Shown one piece after another: positions 33,313 through 47,559 of a stretch of DNA of 64,000 bases. A model generated the notes under the pieces. It was not told where the DNA came from. It saw nothing but the letters and a program-made list of their open reading frames with translations, and searched no databases. The DNA comes from Doryteuthis pealeii (taxonomy: Eukaryota; Mollusca; Cephalopoda; Myopsida; Loliginidae): contig CM042152.1 of assembly GCA_023376005.1 (NCBI GenBank), positions 85,637,856-85,701,855 on the forward strand. The letters run 5' to 3'. Both the position numbers and the translations under genes were made by a program. Each line of letters begins with the position of its first letter. The first letter of the stretch is position 1.

Positions 33313-35884
33313 TATACACTTCAATTTTAAACAACTTTTTAACTAATTTCATTCAGAGAAGCAAATAAATTGAATATTTATCACTCTCACATTTTGAAGT
33401 AAATAATCTTAATAAGATATACAGACTTCTCAACAATTTCCTTCTTTTTTTTTTTCTGAACACAGCTGTCTGTAGATTGTGACTTTAGTGTCTTATTTTG
33501 TCCCTGAAAGAGGCTATTGTACTGTTTAGTTATTCTCAAACTTGTGACCTTTGCTCTGTTGCTGCAGGCAATAAACAAAGACCCCGCCCTCCCCACTCCC
33601 AAGACAATAATTGACAGATTCTGTAGTTGTCTACAGATGAACATTTAATCACTGTAACATGGATCCATCTATTTGTGTGTGACAGGTGAACATGGATGAA
33701 GGAATTTCAAACATAGGGTGGAATCATATCAAAAGCAGAAACCAAAAATGCTCCTTCTAAAATCTTTCAACAAAATTTGAGCAAAACAACAATTAAAAAA
33801 ATATTTGTGCAACAATAATCAAATACTTGGATCAACCAATACCAAATCAGTTAAAGCAATCAATTCATTGACCAATATCTACACAATTAACATAGGTAGA
33901 CACAACCACTTTTAGTATGTCTCCTTAAAGTTATAGTTAAAAAAAGAAATAAATAAAAAATAAAGTACACAAAAGAAGCTTGCATTCTAAAAATGTTTTG
34001 CTTCTTTTTGTTATCATATTTTTTTTTGTTCAAAAAATGAATAACATAATATATTTATTTTACAAGTAGAATACTCTCGGTACTATTAAAAGTATATTTG
34101 GTCTAGAACTACCAACAGTTGACAGTCATAAATAGTAGCTCCATATCCCAACATTGTCAAAAAATGAGAAAAAAATGAAGATATAGTGTCATTATTCAAG
34201 GAGTCATAATGGCACAAAAGCCAATATTGTTTACTTGAGACACCAATTAAATAGTAATAAGTTCCTAAAAAATAACCCCCCAAAAACAAACTTGGGATTT
34301 AGCAATCATATATTGAATTCTCTTTTGTTTAAAAAGAATTAAAAATATTTCACTTGCACTCTGATCTTTGTACCTTTTGAAAGTTGTTCAAGCCAAAAAT
34401 TACCTTTTTTTGGTTGTCTTGATCATTATAATTCTTTTATATTTTATTCTGACTTAGTTAAGATTTTTAATTAAAAAAACCCCAAAAAAACAACCCCCCC
34501 CCACTATTCCCCCATCTAAAAAAAAAAAAAGAAAAGAGAACCACTCCTGAAGTTGTAAGTCACAATATATTTTATATCTACATAATAGTTACATCTTAGA
34601 AATTCAGTGCTTACTCAACATGTCAGTGAACCACTTCCAATATTGTCTTTTGGTCAGTTTCATTTGAAGTTTATAAATGGGTTTTGGTTAAAGTAATCCT
34701 AAAAGATTCTAAAATTTCAAATGACCTGGTTGAATGAGTTACCTCTCTGAATTGTCATCTAAACAAAATAGATTAAACTCTTATTTTACTGTCAAACTTT
34801 TGGCATCTTCAAGTTATTATTTTTCTCCTGTAAGTTTTCGTTTTGACAAGAAATTTGAAGATTGGAGCCACTTTCAGTTGTGGGCTGTCTAAAATAACAA
34901 AGAACAGAAATTATGTACATGACCGTTTTTTTTTTGTTGTTGTTGCTTGTGATGAAACTTAATGAAATTATAAACAAACAAACAATATTCATGTAAAATC
35001 TTAACTGCAATATGTATTGCAGTAAAATGAGAATTAATGGAGTCGGCCACCTAAACTGGTTGATTAATTAAAAAACAAACTTAAAATATCACATATTTAC
35101 TCACATACAAACTTAAAAAAAAATATGTGAAAACAGAATAAGAAAATTTTCATATCAGGTTTTGAGGATCCCAGGTTTTTCTTTTTTTTTATGGCAAAGA
35201 AAGTTTAGTTTTGCTATTAACAAATTTTTTTTCTTTCCATTTTATATTGCCAAAATTCGGTGGTGTTTGTCCAAATACGAATTTTTTTTAATATATATAA
35301 TTTTTCAAACAAGTTCAATGCAAGGTTTTGAAAAGTCTATACATAGGTATAGATTGTTTTAAAATTGTCTTTAGATACTTAAAAAAAAAAAAAAAAGAAT
35401 CTGTGACTCAACATGGAAATGGTTGAGGGGATTACATTTTGTTATAATACTAGCTTTTACATTTAGAATGTCAAAATTAGACTGATTTTACAAGTATGTG
35501 TTTGAAATTTTCTTGTTCAAAGATTGCTATAATTTCTAAATTAAATCTTTTTTTTTTTTTTTTTTTTTAATTCAAAAGGAAATTGATGTTGAATTTTACT
35601 ATTTAATATTGAATGAATAGATGAACAGAAATTGATTTTACTATCATTTCAGAATTAAGTATCATTTCCTAAGAATATACTACATACATACATACATATA
35701 TATATATCTATATATATATAAAAAAAAAACAGTTGACATTGATTTTTTAGAAATCCTTGCTAACTGAAGATTTATAAAGGAATGTGATTCTAAAATTTGG
35801 ATAATTGTAAATTCACAAATCTATGAATTTACAAGTCATTTTACAGACTTCAGAATTTTAAAGTATTATTCAAAATTATATTAT

Positions 35885-35923
<39 letters not shown>

Positions 35924-36638
35924 GTATATGTTAGAATTTTTAAAATTTGCTATTGTAATTGATAATCAAATTATGTATGTTTTATTTATCTGATCTATGT
36001 CAAAAGAGAAGATTCAACCAAACATGTTGACTTTTGGTCTTTTAATACCAGGGTCATTTATAATCCTTAGTCTGTTTGTATTCTTTTAATGTTTGTCTAT
36101 TGAATCATTAGGAATTGATTTTTTTCCTTTTTTTTTTAAACAGAACAAGATTTCAATGATATTTTTCAAGGAACCGAGAGAGATTGTTAAAATTATTTTT
36201 TCCTTGAATCAGAAAAGTGTTAAACTGAGTAGCATAATTAATCAAATGTTATAATGAATATAAATATCTTTTATCTTGAATAATTATTTTCTTGTTGAAA
36301 GAAAATACCTGGTTTTAGGCTCCCTTAAGATAATCTATTGAAATGAGATTCTTTTCAAAGTCTTTTCAATCTGAATCTCCCTTCCATATCCATGTTAGGT
36401 CACAAATTAGTCATAATTGGTCAGCGTTTTTCTTTTTTTAAACTGCCAAGCATCTTATCTTTTTTCTTTCTTTTTGATGTTAGCCAGAAAGTTTTATTTT
36501 GAGCTGATTGAAATATCAGGTAAAAACACAAAGATTTGTTTCTGGTTAATTTTTAAAAATATATCAATATTTTCAAAATAAAGAATTGGTATTTTGTTTT
36601 ATTTTGTAAATTTGCAATGGATAGAGAAGTGATTAAAT

Positions 36639-36812
36639 TGTTGTGTAATAAGTAATTGAGAGTTACTTCCCCTGTTTTATTATTACCTCCCCTTTGTGTA
36701 AATCATTAACTTTCTGAAAGTATATAAACTCCCAAGAAACTGCAACTATATTCTAGGTAGAATAAAGCTTTCTCAAGCCCAGCCGTGTGTGTTCATTTAT
36801 TATTACATGTTG
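36639..36812 (+). mobile_element. 164-bp solo LTR with TSD TGTTG (TRIM-sized), family 2
   Basis: The element 36,644-36,807 begins TGTAATAAGTAATTGAGAG and ends TTATTATTACA, giving a TGTAATAA/TTATTACA terminal inverted repeat. It is flanked by TGTTG at 36,639-36,643 and 36,808-36,812. A TATA box (TATATAAAC, 36,721) and a poly(A) signal (AATAAA, 36,761) lie in the right order for an LTR. At 164 bp it falls in the size range of TRIM elements. Internal sequence is absent, so it is a solo LTR. Confidence 0.9.
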
Positions 36813-39062
36813 ATAGTATTTTCTGTCAGCTGAAATTGATTCAAATTTTTAATTTTACTTCAGTTATTGTTTATGAAACTTATTTTAGAATAAGTTTTAG
36901 TGATTAATTTAATGATTAATTGATTATAATTATTAAAAAAAAAGGTTTCAGATTTCTTTGATAATTAGAACTTGGTTAAAATTGTTATTCTAATTTGGTT
37001 CAGATTTTGATTTTTCTTTTCTAATTTTAAGAATAGATTTTAAAAAGTTACATTAAGCATGAAAACATTGTTTCAAGAAAATTGTATCTAATCTCTATTG
37101 AAGAATTTTCAAAACTTTTGAGCTGGGAGTGAGAGACCCTGGGTTTTTCTGTTGCAATTAAAAACATGATAATAACAAAAGAAAAAGGAAAATGCATGTT
37201 TACATGCATTATAAATTAATTTCAGTGCATTTTAAAGTCTAAAATAAATTCAATAGGAAGATATTTTTCTTCTAAAGGAGAAGTACATTTTTACTTTTTT
37301 GCTCATATAATCAAACCATAAATTTAACAGTGAAGAATCTTTTTTTTTTCAGTCCAAAATATTGACTTTCCAGTTTTATTCAGTTTAAGTTTAGTAAATC
37401 TAGTTATGTAAATGTCTATAGATTTTTCAGAAGCTTAGGATTAGAATATTTGATAGATATTTGGTTTAAGGATGATTTTATAAAGAAATATGCAGTTTGG
37501 ATATTTGTTTCCTAATAAATTACCCAGGGAAAAAAATAAAAAGGATGCATTTATTTCATTGATAGTTTGAGATTGCCTAGGTTTTGTGAATTAAATCTAA
37601 TCTTTATGGCACTCCTTAGTGGTGGGTCATTTCTAATCTGATAGACAAATCTAAAATTATTTCCAACTTTTTAAAGAAGTTCTAAAAAGAATTAGATTAT
37701 TATTAATTCTTAAACTGGCACCAGAATATTTAACAAAATAAAGAATCTTAGAATTAGTCAAGTTAAGCCTATTTTAGGTTTTTCACAGATTATTATTTAG
37801 AAAGAAGCTGGCAAAAGAAAAGAGGAAATTTGACTTCACAACATTCTTCATTGTTAAATGTACAAAAATTTTGTCCAAAGGTCGAAATAATACTATGTTT
37901 TTAGAGAGTAATGTCGGTGTTAGATTTTGGTATACTTTCAAATGAGCAGAAATTAATATTTTATCTTTTTTATGCTTTCTGTTTGGAAAAGATACATTCT
38001 TGATGTATTTATGTGAAAATACCAATACATTTGCTTTTGTAAACATTAAAAAGTCATTTCACAAAGTACAATGAATGAAAAACATTTCATTGTGATTGAA
38101 TAAAATTAGAATGTAAACAAAAGTTGAAAAAACAAACAAACCAGAAACAAAATATTCTTGTTGTTTTTACTTTGTATTTATAGATGATATAAATGTAAAT
38201 GACATTTTTTTTGTTTAAATCTCATCCAAAGTTGGTTAAACCTGCTGTTTTTTATTTTTATTTTTTATTTTTTTATAATGATGAGGGAATAATAAAAATG
38301 AATTTTTGGTCAGCAGGAAAATTGAAAATAATAAACCAACATTCACTGAGTTTAGTTTTATTGATATTTATTCCAGTTAAATGATAATATGACCTGTAGA
38401 GGTTGATCAAATTTGTTGTAATTAGATCCAAATCTTTTTCTTCAATTACCATCTTGTTGGTGGAATTTAACTATTCAAGCTTTGTTGCTAGCAGATTTCT
38501 TGAGAAAATGTTTGATGGATTTTTTTTCCACAATATCATTATCTGCTGATTTGAATTTTGGTTTGGCCTTATAAAAGGTGGGCATAACATATCACTTCTT
38601 GACATTTAGAGATAAGTTTAACTATTTTCTCTTAAACATTTTGGCCAGTTTATTCTCTGTCCTTCTTTGGGTCATTGTTTCCTTTTTTGTTAAGGTGAGT
38701 ATGGTGATTGGGTGTAGAATTTTACTGTTTGTCTTGATTCTATTTAAATGTTTTTTTTTCTTACTAATTCAATTTTGTTTTTGATTCTTCAATATTTTTG
38801 GCAACTTTGTTTATCATGTACCCTCCCCCTCCACTTTTGTGCTTTCGTGTCTGCAATTGTAAAAAAAAAAAAAAAAAAAAAAAAATTCTGTTAGCAGGCC
38901 AAGGGTTAAAGATTCATACAAAGCAAAAACAAAAGCTTTGGCAGAGGAGAGGGGGAATTCAGTAAAAGGATATAATTACAAAACACTCTAATTCTGTAAA
39001 ACATTATACAATTTACAGGGAGATGATAAACAAAGCTGACATAGAAAGATGAAGAAAATATC

Positions 39063-39082
39063 ACTCTCTCTCTCTCTCTCTG
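39063..39082. repeat. (CT)n microsatellite
   Basis: Ten uninterrupted CT steps inside an otherwise A-rich stretch. Confidence 0.95.
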
Positions 39083-40710
39083 GTGGAAGCTGATAATAGG
39101 AGACAGGAAGTTATAAAAAAGAAAAAAAAAAGTTGAAATACAGATGCTGTCTGTGTAAAAAAAACAAAAAAAAACAAACAACCTTACAAAGTGACATTGC
39201 CCACTAGAGAATGGACCAAATTGAAGAAGGCCAGAGATTGAAACAGCTGAAATATGATAATAAAAAAAAAAAAAAAGAAAAAATTGCATAAAAGTCACTT
39301 TTTGGTAATCTTCCTGTATAATCAAAACCTGAAAGTCAAGATACACCAGAGGATCTGAGATCTTTGAAAATCAATTTTTTTTTTTTTTTATGATGAAATA
39401 TCAGGTTTGTAGACTTGAAATTTCTTTTCCATTTTTTTTTCTTTCTTTTTGTTATCGGATAAATGTTGAAACTAGAGTATTGTTTCAAGCCGTTGCATAA
39501 TGATAGAATCTTTTAAGCCATTTAACATTGGCGCCTGGTAATTTGTACATGCATATATCTGACTGAAATTTTAGTATCTTTTTATAAATTCAATTTCGTG
39601 AATCAAGGAAAAGTTAATGTTTTTATAACTTTCAAGGAAATATTCTAATTCAAACAAGTCTCAAAGTATTTCAATTGAGAATTGGTCTGTCATAATTTTG
39701 ATGCTTTTCTTCTTTTCTTCTATTGTTTGTGAGAGAAAGAGCAAGTGTGTGTGTGTGTGTGCGTATAAATATATTAAAAATAATCCAACACTTTACAGTG
39801 GCAAATTATTGTAGCTTCCCTGTGGTATGACATAATCAGTTTCTGGCTTAATCTTTTTTTTTTGTTTTGTTTTTCATTTTTTTGTTTTAATGAAAGCTAA
39901 AAGCAAGAGCGGGGGGAGATGACCAAACCAGAGAACAGGTTGTTAAACAGAAACAACCAAGACAAATACAGAAATAGATCTCATTTGAACCATCATATTT
40001 TTCTCCCACCATTACTTGCAACACACTGTATAATCAGCCAACTGCAAACATATATACTTGATGAACTGATCCTGAACCTTTTGATGAACAAACGTTCTGA
40101 GAAGATAATAGCAACATTGGTAAGAAGTTAATAGAGAATTAGCAACTGATTTCAAAATAGTCACACAAGACAGATTTGTATTTTTCTTGTGAAGGAGGAA
40201 ACAACTCAAGCAAACTCTGTATAAAGAGACATACAAGATGAATAACCAAAAATCAGAATGTTTGATGTCCAAAATGTTCACAAGCATAATTCCTTGAATT
40301 AACTTTGCCAGAATTCTTGGGGGGAAAATATTTTGAACCTATTATGGTTCTTTTAAAATTTTGTTGTCTGGATAAAGGCCAAATCTGTCCTCATAGCAAA
40401 ATTGGAACCATTTGTCATAACAATGGCTAAGATACAAGTCCTATTTGATAAAGGGCTCGTTTGATAGCCAATATTCAACACAGAAATCATATGAAATTGT
40501 GTAATACAAAATAGGAGAAAGACATTTGGATCAGTATAATTACATTCAGAATTTTTTTTTTCCCAATCTTCCAACAGAAATTTAAACATTGCATATTCTT
40601 ATGCTATTATGTAAAAATATTTAAAATTGGTGATTTATTTATTTATATTTTTAGATAAACCGAGAGAGGAACAACCAAGTATGAAAAATACTGACAAAAT
40701 GATCAAACAT

Positions 40711-41042
40711 AAATTTGAAAGTTTATTTTATCTTATGGATCCTTCATAATAGTTTTAAATCTTTTTTTTTTTATATCAAATCATTTATATCTGAAAGGAT
40801 ATTTTTCTTTGAATTATCAAAAGATTTGATAAGATTAACTTTTAAAAATCTATCAAAATGTAATCAATTTCAAGTTGATAATTTTCTATTGGATAACATT
40901 ATTAATCTCAGTCAAGTCTACTGTTGCTGTGTGATATTGATATCTAATGTCATTTGTACATTTAGGATAACTTAATTTGACAGTGAATAAACTTGTTTTC
41001 TTGCTTTTTTTTTTTTTTTTTTTCATGTTAACAAAAATACCT
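40711..41042. repeat. ~330-bp duplicated block, copy 1
   Basis: Starts TTTGAAAGTTTATTTTATCT and ends TTTTTCATGTTAACAAAAATACCT. It matches 42,866-43,212 with only a few substitutions and length changes in T-runs. Near its right end GTGAATAAACTTG precedes a long T-run. Confidence 0.9.
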
Positions 41043-42865
41043 ATATCAACATAAGAATAGGAAAAAGATTTACAGTTTTGAAGACTTGTTAATCAAAAGT
41101 AGTTTTATTATAGTTTTTTGAACACTCACAAAAATGTGTAATATCCTGAAATATCCTCTCTATAAACAATAATTTTTTTTTATAAACTGTAATGTAGGAA
41201 TTAAAAAAAAAAAGAATTACTGTCAACAAAGTGAGAGAGTGATTTATTTATTTTGCAGTTTGTAAATGATTTCTCTCAGTACATTTTTTAATTTATTTAA
41301 TTTATTAACAAGAATTGTTTTAAGATTTTTACTTATTGTTCAATTAATATATATATTACACATTAAAGAAATTGAACCTATGTTATAGGTACATCTTATA
41401 AGATTGAACACAAAAAAGGTCTTCAACAATTAAAATAAAGTTATTCTTGAACTTTCTCATTGACTTAAATATTTATCTAAAATAAAAGATGCAACATTTG
41501 AACTTCTAATATAAAATTGGTCTAAGGATTTTTGCTTGTTTTAAATAAAAATGTATAACCCACAAGAATACAGTCAGAATTGTCAAATGGAATGTTAAAG
41601 AAATGTGATGTGCATGTCTTTTGACTTTGTATAATAATAATAATAAAAAAAAAAAAATAAAAAAAAGTTTAGTGTTTTTAAAAAAAATTTTTTTTTTTTT
41701 TAATCCATGGAATAGGAAGGGACAAACTTTAAAATTAAGACAATTATTCTTATTGGTCACCTGATTGTTTTGACTATTTCAAATTTGTATTTGTATTAAT
41801 CTGAAATATTCTCATTTTTCTTGGTGTCTTCTTGAGCATTAAACTCATTATGGATTCCTACAAAATTGTCATGTTTGTTAACAAATTAAAAGTTTTGAAA
41901 GTTTGTAATCTTTATCTCAAAAATAATCTGTGAAGAAAAAGAAATAACAAGCTGGTAATTTCTGTCTGAATTTTTTTTATTTTCATTTGTTTTTTTTTTT
42001 GTAAAAATTTTGAAGATTTTATTAGAATTAATAAGATTTAAACATTTTTAAGGTTTTCTCATAATTAATGACTTATCAGTAATCATTATAAAATAGACTT
42101 TTAATCTTTTTAATTAAAAAAAAAAAAACAGTTTTTATTACATTAGCTTTGATTTAGAGAGTTCCTATTCTTTTTTTTCTCCAAGTGTTATAAATCTTTC
42201 GTTTTTTTACCCCCCCCCCTGCTTAAATGAAGTCTTTATTATTATATATTAAAGTGGAATCATTTCTTTGTATTCAACCATTCTTATCTGCAAATCCATT
42301 CTTTGTTTTTGTTCCTAATTTTTTTAATTAAATTTCATAAGTTGAGATACTTTAGTGCATTAATGTGATTAAAAAAAAACAAAACAAAAAAATAAACAAA
42401 CTAGAGTTTCTTTCTCTTTTTGCTTTTTTTTCCAAAGACAGTACCATATCTTGTAGATGGTGTTTTGTGTCATTTTCTGTTTTTATTAAAAAAAAATGCC
42501 ACAGTTTCATCCAAATATTGGTCAGACAGCAGCACAAGTCTTGACATGAACGACCCAAACTTTTCGTTAAAATTTCCCTTGTTTCTTGCATACAATTATC
42601 TAAGAATTAAGCTGAACAGAAATATGACAAATGAATACCTCACTGTAAACCAATGGTTAATGAGTTTCTCGGATAAGTATTACTACTGTTCAGTTCTCAT
42701 CAGTCCTTGTCAGACTAAACTCATTTTGGTAAATAATCCTAAATACTATAAACTGCTGACTACATCACACTAATGCACAAGAACTAATCAAATAATAGTG
42801 TTATTGCTACAGATTTTCATTTTGAAAAAACCAAGAAAAATAAAGATGAAATTTTGTGTTTCTTT

Positions 42866-43160
42866 ACATTTGAAAGTTTATTTTATCTTATGGATCCTTC
42901 ATAATAGTTTTTAAATTTTTTTTTTTCATATCAAATCAAATCATTCATATCTGAAAGGATATTTTTCTTTGAATTCTCAAAAGATTTGATGAGATTAACT
43001 TTTAAAAATCTATCAAAATGTAATCAATTTCAAGTTGATAATTTTCTATTGGATAACAATTATTAATCTCAGTCAAGTCTACTGTTGCTGTGTGATATTG
43101 CTATCTAATGTCATTTGTATATTTAGGATAACTTAATTTGACAGTGAATAAACTTGTTTT

Positions 43161-43195
<35 letters not shown>

Positions 43196-43212
43196 CATGT
43201 TAACAAAAATAC
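42866..43212. repeat. ~330-bp duplicated block, copy 2
   Basis: Same text as 40,711-41,042; the T-run before CATGTTAACA is longer (43,167-43,195). Both copies are in direct orientation, about 2.15 kb apart. Confidence 0.9.
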
Positions 43213-46200
43213 CTACATATGTAATTTTTTAAAGATAAAGATCAAAGGTATATAAATGAGAAATGTAAGGTTCAAAATTTATTTCAATTTGCTAATATGC
43301 TAATTGTTATTTTGAAAGAAAAGTCATGAAAATATTTGGATTGTGTGTGATTACCAGTTTGATTATCTATTGTTATCTCTTCAATAACCTTTGCTGACAT
43401 ACAGAGAATATCATCAATAACATTTGATCATTTGAGCTCTTTTGTAAAGGAAACCTAAAATGATTGCTTCTTATAATAAGAAGATTCGGGGTTAGTGTTA
43501 TGCTATTTTGACATCTAGACAAGGTTAACTACTTGGACCTCACTCAAATAGAAATAAAGTTAATTTTTAATTTTTGTTTTATTGTTAAACAAAAATAAGG
43601 AAAACATAACTGGTAGTTTTAGTAGGGGGATTTTTCTAGTATTTGTTTGATCTTCATTTAATTTTTACTTTTGAAATATCAGTAGTGTACTTTTCTGAGG
43701 TCATTATGCTAGATGATTACTTAGTTTGGCCTAATAGTGTCAACTCTATTTCGATTATCAAGGATTGCTTCTTTAAATTATTTCTATTGAAGAGTTTTTA
43801 TATTTTAGAAAAACATAAACAGGAAAACTTAACTCTTCTTTTAACCATATCAGAAAAGCTTGTAAAATAGCTATTTTGCCTCCATTTAAGCATAAAAATG
43901 TTCATGTATTGTAATTTATTTAAAAAAATTTGAAATAGGAAGAATTGAATATGTAAACATTTTTCCACAGCCCCATCCATTAAAATAGCAACTTATTATA
44001 TATCTACTCTGTAAAACTATTTTTGTCTTCTATATATATATATATATATATATATCAAAAAGATCTTTTCCAGTGAAATTTGAGATTTTTTAATTTTTAA
44101 AATTATTTTTATTCATTTAGGCTAAGAATTTTACTTGGGGCTGAGAGAAGGAGCAATATGACCCTAACACTATTTTTTTTAATCAGATAAAAGATTAAAA
44201 AGCGAAGGATATTTTTGTAAGTTAAAAAAAAAAAGACAAAACAAACTAAAATTTTAAAGTATTTATACTATGAACTTTACAAATTTAGATTTTATTTTAT
44301 TACATTCAAATTTATTCAATCTAAACAAGAAAGCCAAATATAAACTCAAGTTGTGCTGAATTTGTGTATAAATCTTGGGTTATTGATTAATTGAAGAGAT
44401 TTTTATCAACCTTTTTTATTTTTTTTTTTACTTAACTCTTCATAAATAAAGATTAGTAAAATTTAAAAAAAGAAAGAAAGAAATGCCGTTAAACTTAAGG
44501 GTAGAAATGTGTGATTCCAACAGTACTGACTTCTTTTGATAGCCTTTTTTTACATATTTAGATACAAAATTGAATTAGTATTATTTAGGAAGAAACAATT
44601 GTTTTGAATAAATTCTAATTTGAATACAGTTTCATTATATTTCACAAATGGTATTCTTAAAGGTTTGCATATTTAATAAACAACTCTAAAATTCAGTATT
44701 TTAGTCTTATTTATTTATTCTCATAGAAATGTTTGATCAATCATTGAGAGAAAAATCATTGATTATCTTTTTCTTTATTGAATCAAAATGAGAGCCTCAA
44801 TTTTTATTTAATTTTCACAAAGACAAGCAATTTTTTTATTTATTTCTAAACATTGTGACAAAAAGAAAAAGAAAGTTTAAAGTTGTTCACCTGATGCATG
44901 CAAAATATTTTGCGTAGAATAAAATTCCTTGGAATTTGTTTCCTTTTTAGATAAGCAGCATTAAAAAAAATTTAAAAAAATCAGAATGGGAGCTTTTTTT
45001 TTTTTTCTTTTTGAAATTTAAAAATACTATGTTGTATTGATGAATAGTTCACCAATTTGGCCAAGTATAACCCCTCTCCTAACCCAACCTAAAAATGAAA
45101 GAAAATGGTCATTTTTGATCATAAAGTATTTATTAGGACTTAAAAAAAGAAAAAAGAAAATCCTGCTTTTTATTATTGGCCATTTGTGAACCACGAAAAT
45201 AACGCAAAATGAATCCATAAATATTTTCTCCAAATGAAAATTTCTTAATTTTGTTTAGAAATAGAAGATATTGGTAATTAAAACACCAATTATTTCTGTT
45301 GAAAATAACAAAGGAATGTAAGAAAATCGGATCTTTGTTAGCCAAGCTGGGTCATAGCTTATTTAATTTTGCTGTTGAAATGTAATTGAGCTACAAGTTA
45401 AATCCGAAACAACAGAAAAGTTAGAAATAATTGAATTTTTGTCATGAAATTCTTTGCTATAAGCATAGCCAAGCTGCCTAACTTGGGTCTTAGAGAATTG
45501 GTTAAAATTTTTGCAACTTTAATGAAAAAAAAACAAAAACCCAAAAAACAAAACAAAAACAAAACAAAAAAAAAACAAAACCCCACTGTACTGGGGTTCG
45601 ATCTGAGTGATCTCCCCATTATCAGCATGGCATGTGTAAAAAAGTAAATGTATTTTTTTTGTTTTTTTTTTTTTTTTAATTTTTTATATATATATATATA
45701 TATATCACAGATTTAACAATTTCTCTACATTCTCAAAGTTTCAAGGTCAAATGACATGGGGAACCACATGCAAGATGGTAAAGTTATTTAGGTTGACTTA
45801 TAATTTTGGTAATTATTAATTATTCTAATTCTTAAGAGAAATAAGGAATCAAAAACTGTAGCTGTCCTCACACACCACAGTCATCAAAGTGTGTTTTCTT
45901 TCTTTTAAACAGGATTTTTTTTTATTGCTCTCAAATTCTTGGGCAATAAAATCAGAATTTTAAAATTTTATCTAAATTTTTTCCAACATTGTCCATGCAT
46001 GATTTTTGTTAATAAGTTTAGAACACTAATTACCAAGCTGAGAGAAGCTATTCTTGAATAAAAGTAAAAACAAGAATAATTGATTTGTGTCATGGCTTCT
46101 AAGATGACCTCTATTCTTCGAAAAAAAAAAAAAAAAAAAAATTCTACAAAATGTAGAATTTCATGTGAATGCACATGTCGAAAAACAAAAGAAATATTCA

Positions 46201-47463
46201 GAAAGAATGGTGTGTTTTTCAAAATATGAAACCTAATTCTGTAATAGTCATAAGCAATTAGATTTGACTAAGAGATATTGAATTCAGGACCAATATCCAC
46301 TAAAAAGCAGTTAACATCATCTTTGTTTTTGTATTAAAAATTTACTTGAATATTGTGAATATCTGCTAAATACACATAAAATCGAAAACTAGAAAAGGAG
46401 GAGGGGGAAAAATAAGAGGAAATTCTTAATTTCTTTTAATGCTAGACATTGATAATACAAACTCTTTTTTGACTAATTATTCACTAGAGATAGCATATTA
46501 CTTTCTATCTTGTTTTAGATTGAATGCTTTACATCAGTTCAATTAGCTTCTTTTTTTTTTTTAATTGTTGCTTTCAAACAAGACTACACATTAAAATTAT
46601 GCATATTCTTAAAAGTACACAGAAAGCTTTTAAAGACTGAAGTGTGCATGCTTGTTTTCAAAGTTTAATGGCAACACTTATTAACCAATGGCTCATAGGT
46701 GTGTGGACAATGGTAATTCTCTATCTATGAATCTATTTGTCTATCCTATCTGTCTAATTTTCTAAAAGTAATTTACATCTAAATGTACATTCAGACATTT
46801 ACACAATCATATTTAAGTGCTATGTTAAGCACCTGTTCTAATGCTTTGTAATTATTTTGGCTATAAAAATTATTATGCTGAATCTTGACATCTTGTGTCA
46901 TTTTAATTTCAATGGCATAATCATCCAAGCAGTCTTTCAACTTTCGAAGGTCAACTGTAGAAAAACTATTTCGCTAGGCATTTTTTATAGTTAGGAGGAG
47001 GAGGAGGGACAAATTTAATACAAAAGCATACTGACAGGAACTTTAAGCTCAGTTGATTTTTTTTCCTTTTTACTACCAACTATATTGACTTTATTCTTTT
47101 TTTTTTTTTTTTTTAAAAGATTTATTTCAAGTTTTTTGTTCTTTTTTTGTTCTTTTTTTTTTTCTTGTTTTTTGAATGAATTACCTGCCATTTTTTTCCG
47201 ACAATGAAAAATTGACTAAATCTGCAAAGGACTAAAACTGTTCTAATAAAGTGTCTTCTTCTTCACTAAAAATATCTAATGTAAACAAATTATGACTTGA
47301 CGTTCACACATATTTGCAAGCACATTCTCACACTTACATCCAGAATATCATGGCATTTCAAAGATGCAGAAGCCATGACACATCTCAAATGGCTTCTCTT
47401 GGATATTTTCTCTTTTTGATATTTTAAATTTATTTATTGCTCTTTCAATATGAAATGTTCTGA

Positions 47464-47490
47464 AGACTAGTACACATACACATGTGTGTA

Positions 47491-47557
<67 letters not shown>
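47464..47557. repeat. (CA/TG)-(TA)n alternating purine-pyrimidine tract
   Basis: TG-rich steps lead into about 28 TA steps (47,502-47,556). The 71-residue frame crossing it is chance. Other TA tracts occur at 35,888-35,918, 44,033-44,055, 45,686-45,705, 51,716-51,761, 60,697-60,724, 63,346-63,380 and 63,763-63,804. Confidence 0.95.

Positions 47558-47559
<2 letters not shown>

Noticed and set aside
39200..39260. Further copy of fold-back family F (GAAGAAGGCCAGAGATTGAAAC)
   Set aside because: Only about 35 bases are similar, CTGAAGA is not conserved, and neither arm is present; likely chance or too decayed to call.
38906..39346. 146-residue minus-strand ORF
   Set aside because: Composition is Phe/Tyr/Ser-rich from T- and CT-rich DNA; it crosses a microsatellite and poly(T) tracts.
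42420..42773. 117-residue plus-strand ORF in the repeat-poor zone
   Set aside because: No recognisable motif, low-complexity A/T-driven residues, and it is antisense to the presumed synaptotagmin transcript.
45585..45640. tRNA-like GGTTCGATCTG B-box
   Set aside because: No A-box at a suitable distance and no SINE body; it only forms a small local hairpin.
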